From assembly GCF_900185715.1 (NCBI RefSeq), contig NZ_FYAS01000006.1:62001-126000 (forward strand): DNA of 64,000 nucleotides, written 5' to 3'. Source of the stretch: Allobosea sp. CS1GBMeth4 (GTDB lineage Bacteria > Pseudomonadota > Alphaproteobacteria > Rhizobiales > Beijerinckiaceae). Position 1 is the stretch's first letter. Each line of letters begins with the position of its first letter. Both the position numbers and the translations under genes were made by a program. Below the pieces are notes generated by a model that was not told the DNA's origin, searched no databases, and worked only from the letters and a program-made list of their open reading frames with translations. Shown piece after piece: positions 1 through 8,685 of the stretch.

Positions 1-76
1 CGGCCTCGGCACTGATCGTACCTGACCGGACCTGCGCCGCGATCCGATGCGCCGGGGCGAAGACGTCGATGCTCAC
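1..76 (-). CDS. atzE: AtzE-type amidase, N-terminal fragment (runs off the window)
   Basis: Only the first 25 codons are present; the rest lies beyond the left edge. Read leftwards from a GTG at 76 the peptide begins VSIDVFAPAHRIAAQ and continues VRSGTISAEA, like the N-terminus of amidase-signature enzymes of the AtzE/HpxY group. The GTG overlaps the stop codon of the small AtzG-like gene (GTGA, 73-76), a sign of translational coupling. In Pseudomonas ADP, AtzE and AtzG form a GatCA-like complex that hydrolyses 1-carboxybiuret. The family call rests on a short peptide plus the AtzG neighbour, so the exact substrate is inferred; the Klebsiella oxalurate set has the same partners. Confidence 0.6.
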   Translation of the reverse strand, partial: MSIDVFAPAHRIAAQVRSGTISAEA

Positions 77-288
77 GCCGTCACCTCCCGCCCGGGCCGG
101 AAGACCGGCGCGAGCTCGAGCACGTCCTCGGCGATCGGCGCCGCCTGCACGATCTTCGCCATCGCCTCCGCCGCGGCCAGGAACCGGATCACGCCCTCGC
201 GCTGCTCCGCCGTGATCGCGAGCCCGAGCGCCGGCGCCATCGCATCGAGATGGGCAGCCGGGTCGAACGCCTGCTTCGCCTCGCTCAT
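73..288 (-). CDS. atzG: AtzG/HpxX-like small subunit (DUF4089)
   Basis: A 71-residue acidic helical protein starting MSEAKQAFDPAAHLDAM, with the LGLAITAEQREGVIRFL stretch and a C-terminal ELAPVF motif typical of AtzG/HpxX and distantly of GatC. These proteins have no catalytic residues; they clamp onto the amidase subunit, here the AtzE-like gene that follows with a 4-nt overlap. The ATG at 288 overlaps the stop of the upstream permease gene (ATGA, 285-288), so permease, AtzG and AtzE look like one tightly coupled operon. Length matches the family. The substrate of the complex (carboxybiuret, oxalurate or another ureide) cannot be told from this subunit. Confidence 0.75.
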   Translation of the reverse strand: MSEAKQAFDPAAHLDAMAPALGLAITAEQREGVIRFLAAAEAMAKIVQAAPIAEDVLELAPVFRPGREVTA

Positions 289-1898
289 TCCGCCGGCTCC
301 AGCCGGGCAGGCGGCGCGCTCGCGATCGTCTCCGGCGCCCGCTCGCCCGCGAGCTGACGGGCGCAGAGCCAGAGGAAGCCGGCGACCATGGCATAGCCCA
401 GGCTGAGCGAGGGCGTGACGCCGAGCCCCTTGCCGACTCCGACGGCCTCGCCATGCATCAGCCCGAAATAGGTCAGCACCGCGCCGGCGGCGGCGAAGGC
501 GGCGGCGTTGAGGAACTGCTTCTCGATCACGAAGACGGCGATGGCGCCGAGGACGAGGCCGGAGAGGATGGCGCCGCCGCCCATCAGCTCGAGCCCGCGA
601 TAGAGCACGCCCATGCTGGCCATCTTGTCGAGGCCGACCGCCGCCGCACTGGTGCCCGCGGCGCCGAGCGCGCCGTCGACCAGCACCTTGGCCCAGGCCG
701 CGAGATGAGGCGTCAGCGCCAGCACGATGGCGGGGGCGTGGCTGGCCGGCGTGGTCTGGAAGGCCTGCGCGCCGATCAGCATGCCGATATAGAGCAGGAT
801 CGGCGAGATCGCGACGATCGGCACCAGCGCCAGCAGCAGCGCGACGACCCCGAACCAGCACAGCGCGGCGACGATCACCCCGGTCGCTGCCGAGTAGCCG
901 ATGCGTCCTCCCATCGCCTTCCAGCCGGGATGGCCGATATACACCGCGTTGATGAAAGGGTTGCCCATCAGGCAGCCGATCAGCGAGACGGCGCCGTCGG
1001 CCGTCAGGACCCGCGTCGTCGGATAGTGATCGCCGGCGGCTTCCGCGCTCTCGACATTGTCCATCGCTTCGACGAGGTCGTAGATGCCGAAGGGGATGGC
1101 CGTCACCAGGACGATGCCGAGATAGCTGAAGCCCGAGAAGACGTGGTCGAAGGCCGGCAGCGGCAGCGCGAAGCCGAAATTGGCGAAGGCGGCGCCGAGC
1201 CCGGCGAGGCTCAGGCCGCCGACGTCGAGCCCGAGCAGCGCCGCGCCCCACGCCACGGCCATGCCGAAGGCGATGGCGACCAGCCCGGCCGGAATCCCGC
1301 GCGGATAGCGCAGGCCGCCGAACCAGCTCACCATGATGATGGCGAGGCAGGTCAGGCCGATCGCCGGCGTCAGGAAGATCTCCAGCGCCGGCCGCATCGA
1401 GATGAAGGCGATCGAGACGCCGGCGAACGTGCCCAGCAGGGCTGCGCGCGGCGTGATCTTGCGGACGACGGGGGCGATGAAGCCTCCGATCATCAGGATG
1501 AAGCTCTGGAAGAAGACCCAGACCAGGCCGGCCTCCCAACCCTTGACCGGGTCGCCCGTCATGCTCGCGATCGGCAGCATGATCACGAAGGTGACGACGA
1601 ACATGTGCGGCACGCTGATGCCGGACGGCAGCGCGCAGACATCGTCGCGGCCGGTCTGCTTCGCCAGCTTCCAGGCGAGCCAGGCGTAATAGCCGGTCGA
1701 GAGCAGCATCATCAGCCCGAGCGCCGGCAGGATGCGGCCGAAGACGATCTGGCCCGGCATCTTCAGCACGAACTGCAACAGGCCGGTCAGCACGAGGAGG
1801 TTGACCAGGATATTGGTGCCGAAGCCGAACAGCCCGTTCCAGTCGCCCGGCGTCCAGAGCCTCGGCGAGGCCGTCTTCATAGCCGTCGTCGTCGCCAT
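285..1898 (-). CDS. NCS2 / xanthine-uracil permease family transporter
   Basis: 537 residues with about a dozen hydrophobic membrane segments spread over the whole length and a short basic N-terminus, so an inner-membrane carrier. The segment around DLVEAMDNVESAEAAGDHYPT (split here only by helix breaks) and the glycine-rich SWFGGLRYPRG and AGTSAAAVGLDKM loops are like those of the nucleobase/ureide permease superfamily (xanthine, uracil, AzgA-like). It lies between a cysteine hydrolase (15-nt gap) and an AtzG subunit (4-nt overlap) in one leftward operon, so I infer that it imports the compound these hydrolases degrade, such as a ureide or s-triazine ring product. No permease motif visible here fixes the substrate. 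Confidence 0.75.
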   Translation of the reverse strand: MATTTAMKTASPRLWTPGDWNGLFGFGTNILVNLLVLTGLLQFVLKMPGQIVFGRILPALGLMMLLSTGYYAWLAWKLAKQTGRDDVCALPSGISVPHMFVVTFVIMLPIASMTGDPVKGWEAGLVWVFFQSFILMIGGFIAPVVRKITPRAALLGTFAGVSIAFISMRPALEIFLTPAIGLTCLAIIMVSWFGGLRYPRGIPAGLVAIAFGMAVAWGAALLGLDVGGLSLAGLGAAFANFGFALPLPAFDHVFSGFSYLGIVLVTAIPFGIYDLVEAMDNVESAEAAGDHYPTTRVLTADGAVSLIGCLMGNPFINAVYIGHPGWKAMGGRIGYSAATGVIVAALCWFGVVALLLALVPIVAISPILLYIGMLIGAQAFQTTPASHAPAIVLALTPHLAAWAKVLVDGALGAAGTSAAAVGLDKMASMGVLYRGLELMGGGAILSGLVLGAIAVFVIEKQFLNAAAFAAAGAVLTYFGLMHGEAVGVGKGLGVTPSLSLGYAMVAGFLWLCARQLAGERAPETIASAPPARLEPAE

Positions 1899-1913
1899 CT
1901 CCCCCTCCTCTCG

Positions 1914-2600
1914 TCAGGCCGCCCGGTCCGGCACGCCGAGGGCCGCCAGCACCGCATCCGTCGTCGAAACCCAGCCGAAGATCCCGCCCTGGGCCGCGAT
2001 CATGCGCAGGCCGACCTCGTGGAACTCCGGGAAATAGGAGGCGCAGGCATCGCCCAGCACGAGGCAGCGATAGCCGCGATCATTGGCCTCGCGCACGGTG
2101 GTGTGGACGCAGACCTCGGTGGTGACGCCGCACACCAGCAGCGTCTCGATGCCGCGGTTGCGCAGCATCAGGTCGAGATCGGTCTGGTAGAAGGCGCCCT
2201 TGCCGGGCTTGTCGATCACCGGCTCGCCGGGGCACGGCGCCAGCGCCGGGACGATGTCGTGCCCCACCTCGCCACGGATCAGGATGCGCCCCATCGGCCC
2301 GGGCGCGCCGATGCGCTTGTCCGGCGGCCCGCGCTCGAGCTTGGCGGGCGGCGCGTCCGAGAGGTCCGGCCGATGGCCCTCGCGGGTATGGATGACGAGC
2401 ATGCCGGCAGCCCGCGCCCCGGCGAGGATGCGCCGGCAGGGCTCGACCGCCGCCCTCAGCCGCGCGACGTCGTTGCCGAGCGCGGCACCGAAGCCGTCCG
2501 GCTCGAGGAAATCGCGCTGCATGTCGATGAGCACGAGCGCGGCGCGTGCCAGGTCGGCCTGGAGCGGGAAAGGCTGCGCTGCGATCTCGGCCTGGCTCAA
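1914..2600 (-). CDS. Isochorismatase-like cysteine hydrolase (biuret/ureide amidohydrolase candidate)
   Basis: 228 residues from a TTG start at 2600, which has a GGAGG five bases upstream; the frame stays open to 2852 but the extra N-terminus has no family resemblance. The cysteine-hydrolase triad is visible: Asp26 in VLIDMQRDF, Lys131 in [10 protein letters not shown] and Cys164 in [11 protein letters not shown]. The spacing of these three residues is close to that of rhizobial biuret hydrolase. It is the first gene of the leftward operon with the NCS2 permease and AtzG-AtzE and is divergent from allophanate hydrolase, so a role in C-N hydrolysis of biuret, triuret or a carbamoylated ureide is likely. 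N-carbamoylsarcosine-type hydrolysis is the main alternative. Confidence 0.75.
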   Translation of the reverse strand: MSQAEIAAQPFPLQADLARAALVLIDMQRDFLEPDGFGAALGNDVARLRAAVEPCRRILAGARAAGMLVIHTREGHRPDLSDAPPAKLERGPPDKRIGAPGPMGRILIRGEVGHDIVPALAPCPGEPVIDKPGKGAFYQTDLDLMLRNRGIETLLVCGVTTEVCVHTTVREANDRGYRCLVLGDACASYFPEFHEVGLRMIAAQGGIFGWVSTTDAVLAALGVPDRAA

Positions 2601-2800
2601 GGCGGCCTCCGTCGGGGCTGACGGAATGGGCTTTGCAAGGGCTGTGCCCGCCGGCCTTCCCGCGGCGCGGCTGGACCAGGAGAGCCCGCACGTGCCCGTC
2701 AGCCTTGAGAAATCCCCGACGATTCCGCGCTCGGCGCGGCCTCGCTGCGGCGGAAATGGCCGGTCGCCGCTGACGGAGGCCGCGTGCGGAATCGGGTGGC

Positions 2801-2830
2801 CGCGCCTAGTTGCATAATCTTCGCATGCAA
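2801..2830. promoter_or_regulatory. Candidate GntR operator between divergent hydrolase operons
   Basis: The 282-bp gap 2601-2882 between the cysteine hydrolase and allophanate hydrolase genes holds an AT-rich patch. TTGCAT at 2810-2815 and ATGCAA at 2825-2830 form an inverted repeat with a 9-bp spacer. A TATCAT at 2847-2852 could be the -10 box of the rightward gene. The stretch CGCGCCTA...TTGCATA also occurs upstream of the peptide-binding protein gene at about 11592-11609, so a shared regulator is plausible; the GntR/FCD protein at 4695-5450 is the obvious candidate. The rest of the gap shows nothing I can name. Confidence 0.4.
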
Positions 2831-2882
2831 CACGCCAGCATATGCCTATCATTTAAGCAGATATGGGAAAGGATTTGTTCGA

Positions 2883-4682
2883 GTGCCGACCCTGACCAGC
2901 ATCCTCGCCAGCCACCATGACGGCAGCCGCTCGATCGGCGAGACGATCGCCGCGGTCTATCGGCGCCTGCGCGCCCATGGCGATCCGGCTCTGTTCATCG
3001 GCCTGAAGCCCGAGGCGGAGGCGCTGGCGGAGGCCGAGCGTCTGCAGGCGGAAGGTCCGCAGGGCCGGGAGCTCTGGGGCGTGCCGGTCGCGGTGAAGGA
3101 CAATATCGACGTCGCCGGCCTGCCGACCACCGCCGCCTGCCCGGCCTATGCCTATACGCCGGAGCGGGACGCCGGCGCGGTGGCGCGGCTGAAGGCCGCC
3201 GGCGCGATCGTCATCGGCAAGACCAATCTCGACCAGTTCGCGACCGGGCTCAACGGAACCCGTTCGCCCTATGGCGTGCCGCGCAACGCCTTGCGGGCCG
3301 ACCTCGTCCCCGGCGGCTCCAGTTCCGGCTCGGCCAGCGCCGTCGCCGCCGGCATCGTCCCGGTCGCGCTCGGCACCGACACCGCCGGCTCCGGCCGCGT
3401 CCCGGCCGGCCTGCAGAACCTCGTCGGCCTGAAGCCCAGCCCCGGCCTGGTTCCGACTTCGGGAGTCGTGCCGGCCTGCCGCACGCTCGACTGCGTCTCG
3501 GTCTTCGCATTGACGGTCGAGGACGCCTGGCTGGCACTGCAGGTCGTGGCCGGTCCCGATGCGGGCGACCCGTTCTCGCGTCCCGTCCCGCTCGGGCGGC
3601 TCGGGGCCTGCCCGCCGCATCTGCGGCTCGGCGTGCCATGCGAGCGCGATCTCGACTTTGCCGGTGACGGCGCCGCGCAGGCGAGCTTCGCGCGCGCCGT
3701 CGCGCAGGCCCGCGATCTCGGCGCCGAGATCGCGCCGATCGAGATGACGCCGTTCTACGAGGTGGCGCGATTGCTCTATGACGGGCCCTGGGTCGCCGAG
3801 CGCCGGCTCGCCATCCGCGACCTGCTCGCGCGCGATCCCGAGGCGATCCTGCCGGTGATCCGCGCCGTGATCGCCGGCAAGCCCATGCCGGACGCCGCGG
3901 CGGCCTTCGCGGCGCGCTATCGTCTCGCCGAGCTCGCCCTGGCCGCCCGCGCCGCGCTGAAGGGTCTCGACGCGCTGATGGTGCCGACGGCGCCGCGGCC
4001 GGTGACGCTGGCCGAGATGGCGGCCGACCCGATCGGCGCCAATTCCATGCTCGGCCGCTACACGAATTTCGTGAACCTGCTCGATCTCTGCGCGCTCGCC
4101 GTACCGGCTGGCCTTGCGGCGGACGGCACGGCGAGCGGCGTCACCTTCATCGCACCGAGCGGCTACGACGCGGCGCTGGCCGGGATCGGCAGCGCCTTCC
4201 ATGCCGCCGCGGCCCTGCCGCTCGGGGCGACCGGAGCGCCGCATCCGGGCTCTCCCGTGCCGCCGGCAGCGGCCGCGCCCGGCACGGTCGAGATCGCCGT
4301 GGTCGGCGCCCATCTCTCCGGCATGCCGCTGAACGGCGAACTGACGGCGCTCGGCGGCAGCTTCCTGCGCGCCACGACCACCACGGCCGATTACCGCCTC
4401 TTCGCCCTGCCGGGCGGGCCGCCGGCGCGCCCCGGCCTGCTGCGGGTGCGCCCGGGCGAAGGCGCGGCGATCGCGCTCGAGGTCTGGTCGCTGCCGGTCG
4501 CGGGCTTCGGCGCCTTCGTCGCCGGCATCCCGGCGCCGCTCGGCATCGGCACGCTCGCGCTCGCCGACGGCACGCGGGTCAAGGGTTTCCTCTGCGAGGC
4601 GGCCGCGACCGATGGCGCCCGCGACGTCACCGATCTCGGCGGCTGGCGCGCCTTTGTCACGGCGCAGGCGAGCGCGGCCTAA
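2883..4682 (+). CDS. atzF: Allophanate hydrolase (AtzF/DUR1-like amidase)
   Basis: 599 residues from the GTG at 2883, chosen because GGAAAGGA lies 9 bases upstream and the longer frame back to 2784 adds unrelated sequence. The N-terminal two thirds is an amidase-signature domain: catalytic Lys in VAVKDNIDVAGLPTTA, the GGSSSGSASAV loop and the nucleophile Ser in TDTAGSGRVPA. From about residue 470 there is a separate C-terminal domain (VGAHLSGMPLNGEL ... GFLCEAAA) typical of allophanate hydrolases such as AtzF. The reaction is allophanate to ammonia and CO2, the last step after biuret or urea carboxylase. No urea carboxylase gene is visible, so allophanate probably comes from the neighbouring ureide hydrolases. 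Confidence 0.9.
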   Translation: MPTLTSILASHHDGSRSIGETIAAVYRRLRAHGDPALFIGLKPEAEALAEAERLQAEGPQGRELWGVPVAVKDNIDVAGLPTTAACPAYAYTPERDAGAVARLKAAGAIVIGKTNLDQFATGLNGTRSPYGVPRNALRADLVPGGSSSGSASAVAAGIVPVALGTDTAGSGRVPAGLQNLVGLKPSPGLVPTSGVVPACRTLDCVSVFALTVEDAWLALQVVAGPDAGDPFSRPVPLGRLGACPPHLRLGVPCERDLDFAGDGAAQASFARAVAQARDLGAEIAPIEMTPFYEVARLLYDGPWVAERRLAIRDLLARDPEAILPVIRAVIAGKPMPDAAAAFAARYRLAELALAARAALKGLDALMVPTAPRPVTLAEMAADPIGANSMLGRYTNFVNLLDLCALAVPAGLAADGTASGVTFIAPSGYDAALAGIGSAFHAAAALPLGATGAPHPGSPVPPAAAAPGTVEIAVVGAHLSGMPLNGELTALGGSFLRATTTTADYRLFALPGGPPARPGLLRVRPGEGAAIALEVWSLPVAGFGAFVAGIPAPLGIGTLALADGTRVKGFLCEAAATDGARDVTDLGGWRAFVTAQASAA

Positions 4683-4694
4683 CTCGAAAATGCT

Positions 4695-5450
4695 CTAGCT
4701 GTCCGTGGCTTCCACATAGCTCCGGAACGCATCGCGCACGATGCCGATATGGGTGCGCATCGCTGCCGATGCGCCTGTCTGGTCGCCGCGCAGGATCGCC
4801 TGCACGATCAGGTCATGCTCCGTGTAGGACCTGCCGAGACGGCCGGCGGCCCGGAATTGGGCGCGGCGGAACGGCGCGACGCGAGCCCGCGTCATCAGGG
4901 CCAGCTCGGCGAGATAGCCATTGTGCGATCCGGCATAGATCGCCGCGTGGAACGCCTCGTTCGTCTCGTGATAGGGCGCCGGATCGCCCTTCTGGACGAG
5001 AAGGCGCAGTGCTTCGTGCAGTCTTTCGAGCCCGTGGCGCTCCGCGACGGTCATGTTGCGGGCGGCGAGCCCGGCGCAGAGCGCCTCGAGCTCGGCCATC
5101 GCCTCGAACATGTCGTTCAGCTCGCGCGGCGTCGGCAGGGCGACGACGGCGCCGCGATGCGGGCGGACGCGGACCAGCCCGGAGGCCGACAGCTGGCGGA
5201 TCGCTTCCCGCACCGGCGTGCGCGACACGCCGAAACGAGTGGCGAGCTCCTGCTCGTCGAGCGGTGTGCCCGGCTCCAGCCTGCCGGAGACGATGTCGTC
5301 CGCGAGGCTGGCCCGCAGCGCTTCCGTTCTGGTGCGGGGCTGCGGCGCCGGCTTCGAAATATCGGAAAGGGCGGCGGGGCGCGGCATCGATTGCGTCCGG
5401 AGTGGCGGATTCGCTTCGCCGTTCTTAGCAGGCGCGGGCCACAGCGTCAT
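4695..5450 (-). CDS. GntR family regulator, FadR/FCD subgroup
   Basis: 251 residues at most; an internal ATG at 5384 is an equally possible start because neither has a strong ribosome site. The N-terminal winged helix is clear (DEQELATRFGVSRTPVREAI) and is followed by an all-helical FCD ligand domain with the metal/ligand residues NEAFHAAIY, the histidine of YTEHD and MRTHI near the end. FCD members are usually repressors released by small organic acids or ureides. It is the last gene of the leftward importer operon, 24 bp after the AtzH-like gene, and ends against the allophanate hydrolase gene. I infer that it controls the ureide island; candidate sites are at 2801-2830 and 11591-11613. Confidence 0.85.
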   Translation of the reverse strand: MTLWPAPAKNGEANPPLRTQSMPRPAALSDISKPAPQPRTRTEALRASLADDIVSGRLEPGTPLDEQELATRFGVSRTPVREAIRQLSASGLVRVRPHRGAVVALPTPRELNDMFEAMAELEALCAGLAARNMTVAERHGLERLHEALRLLVQKGDPAPYHETNEAFHAAIYAGSHNGYLAELALMTRARVAPFRRAQFRAAGRLGRSYTEHDLIVQAILRGDQTGASAAMRTHIGIVRDAFRSYVEATDS

Positions 5451-5474
5451 GCAGATGACCGCGGCCGGTCGGGC

Positions 5475-5855
5475 TCATTCGGGGATCACGCTGACATGCG
5501 CCGCGACCACGCGCCAGCCTTCCGGGAATTTCACCCAGGTCTGGCTCTGCCGCCCGATCTTTCCGGCCATCGAGTCGCGGCGGAACAGGGTGTTGGCCGT
5601 CGCCATCGCCTCGCCATAGCTGGTGATGACGGTGCGCTCCAGGGTGCGCTCCAGGCCGACAGGCGAACGCGCCGAGCGAAAGGCGGCGATCTCCGAATGG
5701 CCGTAGAGGTTCTCGCCGATGCCGTAGCGCAGCGTCTCGGGCGCGTCCTTGAACAGGCGGTCGAGCGTCGCGACGTCGTTGCTCGTCAGCGCCCGCTCGT
5801 ATTCGGCGAAAGCCGCTTCGACTTCGGCCAGCACGGCCGGCTCGTTGATCTTCAT
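5475..5855 (-). CDS. atzH: AtzH/HpxZ-like protein (DUF3225, NTF2 fold)
   Basis: 126 residues, beginning [20 protein letters not shown] and containing [19 protein letters not shown] and [13 protein letters not shown], the hallmark of the AtzH/HpxZ family with a SnoaL/NTF2-like cone fold. Such genes travel with AtzG-AtzE (s-triazine ring catabolism) and with HpxWXY (oxalurate catabolism). A decarboxylating role on unstable dicarboxylated urea intermediates has been proposed for AtzH; I recall this rather than see it. Here it lies between the importer ATPase gene (37 bp) and the GntR gene (24 bp), about 5.2 kb from AtzG, so the set is split over two leftward operons. Confidence 0.8.
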   Translation of the reverse strand: MKINEPAVLAEVEAAFAEYERALTSNDVATLDRLFKDAPETLRYGIGENLYGHSEIAAFRSARSPVGLERTLERTVITSYGEAMATANTLFRRDSMAGKIGRQSQTWVKFPEGWRVVAAHVSVIPE

Positions 5856-5892
5856 CGGCGTGTCCTCATCGTCTCGTGCCGCCCGCCGCAGC

Positions 5893-7596
5893 TCACAGGG
5901 GCGGGTGCGGGATCGCGCTCAGCAGTTCCCTGGTATAGTCGGCCTGCGGCGCGCCCAGCACCGCTTCGGCCGTGCCCTCTTCGATGATCCGGCCGGCGCG
6001 CATCACGATCACCCGGTCGCAGAGCAGGCGCACCACGTTGAGATCGTGCGAGACGAAGATGTAGCTCATGCGCAGGCGCTGCTTCAGCTCCTCCAGCAGG
6101 TTGAGCACAACCGCCTGCACGGAGACGTCGAGCGCCGCGGTCGGCTCGTCGAGGATGACGAGGTCCGGCTCGAGGGCGATGGCGCGGGCGATGCCGACGC
6201 GCGCCTTCTGTCCGCCGGAGAGCTGATGCGGGAAGCGGTCGAGCAGCTCGACCGGCAGGCCGACCAGCGTGGCGAGCTCCTCGCAGCGGGCGCGCAGGGC
6301 GTCGCGGCCCTTGAGAGAGCCCAGGCGCAGGATCGGGTCGAGGATGGCGCGCTCGGCGGTGAAGCGCGGGTTCAGGCTGTCGGTCGGGTCCTGGAAGACC
6401 ATCTGGATGCGCCGGCGCAGCGGCGCCAGCGCGAATTGCTTCGCCGGAATCGCGCCGATGTCGTGCCCGTCGAAGACGATCCGGCCCGATGTCGGATCGA
6501 GCAGGCGGTTGAGCATCATCGAGGTGGTCGACTTGCCGCAGCCGGATTCGCCGACCAGGCCGAGGGTCTCGCCGCGCCGGACCGTGAAGCCGATGCCGTC
6601 GACGGCGCGGAAGGCGGGCTTTTCGGGCTCCGTCCTGCCAGTCAGCTTCGCCAGCAGGGAGCCGGCCTGCGGGCGCGGATACTCCTTGACCAGGTTCTCG
6701 ACGAGGAGCAGCGGAGCGCCAGCCTGATCCGGGTTCGGCACCTCGTTCAGGGGAGCAGCCATCGCTCCTGCCGGAGCGTCCGGCAGGAGGTCACGCAGTT
6801 GCATGCCGACACGCGGCGTCGCCTGCATCAGCCGGCGGGTATAGGGATGCTGCGGATTGCGGAAGATCTCGGCTGCGGCCGCGGTCTCGACCACGCTCCC
6901 CTTCTCCATCACCACCACCCTGTCGCAATAGGCGGCGGCGAGGCCGAGATCATGGGTGATGAGGATGGTCGACATGCCGCGCTCGCGGGTGAGCTCGACC
7001 ATCAGGTCCATCACCGCCTTCTGGGTGGTGACGTCGAGCCCCGTCGTCGGCTCGTCGGCGATCAGGAGCTGCGGCTGGCAAGCCAGCGCCAGCGCGATCA
7101 CGACGCGCTGGCACATGCCGCCGGAGAGCTCGAAGGGATAGGCGTCGTAGCGCTCCTGCGGCCGCGCGATGCGAACCTTCTCCAGCGCCTCGATCGCCTT
7201 CGCCCGCGCCGTCGCCCGGGTGGCCTGGACATGCTGGACGAGCACGTCCTCGATCTGCCGGCCGACCTTGCGGATCGGGTTCAGCGCCGCGCGCGGATTC
7301 TGGAAGATCATCGAGATCTCGCGCCCGCGCAGATCGCGCATCTGGGCTTCGCTGGCTGCGACGAGGTCGACGCCGGAGAAGCTGACCGTCCCCTCGGCGA
7401 TCCGGCCGGCCCGGTCGAGGATGCGCACCACCGCATAGGAGGTGACCGACTTGCCCGAGCCGGATTCGCCGACGATGGCGACCGTCTCGCCCTTGCCGAC
7501 GCTGATGTCGATCGCCTTCACCGCCCGGACCGTGCCGCGGCGGGTGGCGAACTCCACCGTCAGATTCCTGACATCGAGCAGAGGCTGGGCGGTCAT
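5893..7596 (-). CDS. dppDF: Peptide/nickel-type ABC importer, fused double ATPase (DppD-DppF)
   Basis: 567 residues from the ATG at 7596 (GGGAGA just upstream); the open frame to 7692 is repeat DNA. Two complete ABC cassettes follow each other: Walker [10 protein letters not shown] near residue 40 with LSGGMCQRV and [10 protein letters not shown], and Walker [10 protein letters not shown] near residue 350 with LSGGQKARV and [11 protein letters not shown]. Each has the extended C-terminal segment of the oligopeptide family ([25 protein letters not shown]). Fused DppD-DppF chains are common in Hyphomicrobiales. It powers the permeases encoded just upstream (7782-9699) and the binding protein at 9872-11464; the context points to a ureide or carbamoylated substrate rather than ordinary peptides. 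Confidence 0.9.
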   Translation of the reverse strand: MTAQPLLDVRNLTVEFATRRGTVRAVKAIDISVGKGETVAIVGESGSGKSVTSYAVVRILDRAGRIAEGTVSFSGVDLVAASEAQMRDLRGREISMIFQNPRAALNPIRKVGRQIEDVLVQHVQATRATARAKAIEALEKVRIARPQERYDAYPFELSGGMCQRVVIALALACQPQLLIADEPTTGLDVTTQKAVMDLMVELTRERGMSTILITHDLGLAAAYCDRVVVMEKGSVVETAAAAEIFRNPQHPYTRRLMQATPRVGMQLRDLLPDAPAGAMAAPLNEVPNPDQAGAPLLLVENLVKEYPRPQAGSLLAKLTGRTEPEKPAFRAVDGIGFTVRRGETLGLVGESGCGKSTTSMMLNRLLDPTSGRIVFDGHDIGAIPAKQFALAPLRRRIQMVFQDPTDSLNPRFTAERAILDPILRLGSLKGRDALRARCEELATLVGLPVELLDRFPHQLSGGQKARVGIARAIALEPDLVILDEPTAALDVSVQAVVLNLLEELKQRLRMSYIFVSHDLNVVRLLCDRVIVMRAGRIIEEGTAEAVLGAPQADYTRELLSAIPHPPL

Positions 7597-7611
7597 GTCC
7601 GGTCTCCCTCG

Positions 7612-7755
7612 TCTTTCCGGGATGCCGCGCAGCGGCAGGCCCGGAACCCGTGAACATCCCCCGATACCGGGCAGGCTCGACGCCGATGCCATTTCCCGGC
7701 CTCGCGGAGCTCAAGGGTTCCGGGCTCTCGCTGCGCGAGCCCCGGAATGACGGCG
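7612..7755. repeat. Palindromic intergenic repeat
   Basis: The 185-bp gap between the ATPase and permease genes contains two inverted arms: one near 7614-7655 (TTTCCGGGATGCCGCGCAGC, then GGCCCGGAACCCGTGAA) and one near 7708-7752 (GGGTTCCGGGCTCTCGCTGC, then GCGAGCCCCGGAATGACGG). Similar CCCGGAAC / GGTTCCGGGCT / CCGGAATGACGG blocks recur at 9718-9868 and 55386-55548, so this is one member of a dispersed family within the importer operon. It could act as an RNA hairpin that dampens or protects the transcript. Confidence 0.7.
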
Positions 7756-7781
7756 TGGTTCCGACGCCAGTCCGTCATCCC

Positions 7782-8681
7782 TCAGTTCCTCCGCTGCGGG
7801 TCGACGAGGTCGCGCACGCCGTCGCCCAGAAGGTTGAAGCAGAACACCGCCGTCATCAGCGCCAGCCCGGGGAAGAAGGCGATCCACCACTCGCCCGAGA
7901 CGATGAAGCTCGCCCCCTCCGCGACCATGATCCCCCATTCCGGCGTCGGCGGGCGCACGCCGAGACCGATGAAGGAAAGGCCGGCGGCGTTGAGGATCGC
8001 ATAGCCCATGGTCAGCGACATCTGCACCGCCATGATCGGCATGATGTTCGGCACGATCTGCGTGAGCAGCAGCCGCCATTCCGAGTTGCCCGAGAGCCGC
8101 GCCGCCTGGACGAAGCCGGCCTCGCGCCGGACATTGGCCTCGGCCCGCGCGATGCGGGCATAGAGCGGGAAATTGATGATCGCCGTGGCGAGGACGATGT
8201 TCGTCACCGAATTGCCGAGCGCCGCGACGATGCCCATGGCGAGCACGAAGAGCGGAAACGCCATGATCGTGTCGGCGACGCGCCCGACGACCGTGTCGAC
8301 CCAGCCGCCGAAGAAGCCGGCGGCGACACCGGCGAGCCCGCCGAGCAGGAAGACGAGCGCGACCGAGGCGACCGCGATGCTGAAGTCGAGCCGCGTCGCC
8401 GCCACGACGCGGCTGAAGATGTCGCGGCCGAGCTGGTCGGTGCCGAACCAGTGGGCGGTGCTGGGCGGCTTCAGGGCCGCGCTGGTGTTGGAGGCGAGCG
8501 GGTCGTAGGGCACGGCCAGCGGCCCGAAGACCGCGGCGAACAGGATCAGCGCGAACAGGCCGAAGGCGAGCCCCGTCACCGGGTTCTCGGAGACGACATG
8601 CCTGGCATGGCTCCAGAGCGATGTCGACGGCGGCGCCTCGAGGCGCAGCGGGGCGGGCTCGACCTTGCTCATCTCGTTCAT
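7782..8681 (-). CDS. dppC: Peptide-type ABC importer permease (DppC-like)
   Basis: 299 residues. A cytoplasmic N-terminus of about 40 residues leads into a first membrane helix (VTGLAFGLFALILFAAVFGP), followed by the periplasmic segment with HWFGTDQLGRDIFSRV that marks DppC/OppC proteins, and five more helices. The coupling motif of the binding-protein-dependent permeases is at about residue 195 (YARIARAEANVRREAGFVQAA). The start ATG at 8681 lies 4 bp after the DppB stop, so the two permeases are co-translated. It forms the transmembrane pore with the DppB-like partner. Confidence 0.9.
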   Translation of the reverse strand: MNEMSKVEPAPLRLEAPPSTSLWSHARHVVSENPVTGLAFGLFALILFAAVFGPLAVPYDPLASNTSAALKPPSTAHWFGTDQLGRDIFSRVVAATRLDFSIAVASVALVFLLGGLAGVAAGFFGGWVDTVVGRVADTIMAFPLFVLAMGIVAALGNSVTNIVLATAIINFPLYARIARAEANVRREAGFVQAARLSGNSEWRLLLTQIVPNIMPIMAVQMSLTMGYAILNAAGLSFIGLGVRPPTPEWGIMVAEGASFIVSGEWWIAFFPGLALMTAVFCFNLLGDGVRDLVDPQRRN

Positions 8682-8685
8682 CGCC

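Noticed and set aside
453..2621. 722-codon open frame on the plus strand
   Set aside because: It is antisense to the NCS2 permease and the cysteine hydrolase, both of which have clear motifs.
2601..2882. Guanidine (ykkC) riboswitch before allophanate hydrolase
   Set aside because: None of the expected conserved ACGAGG / GGGACGG blocks was seen; the region looks like a protein operator instead.
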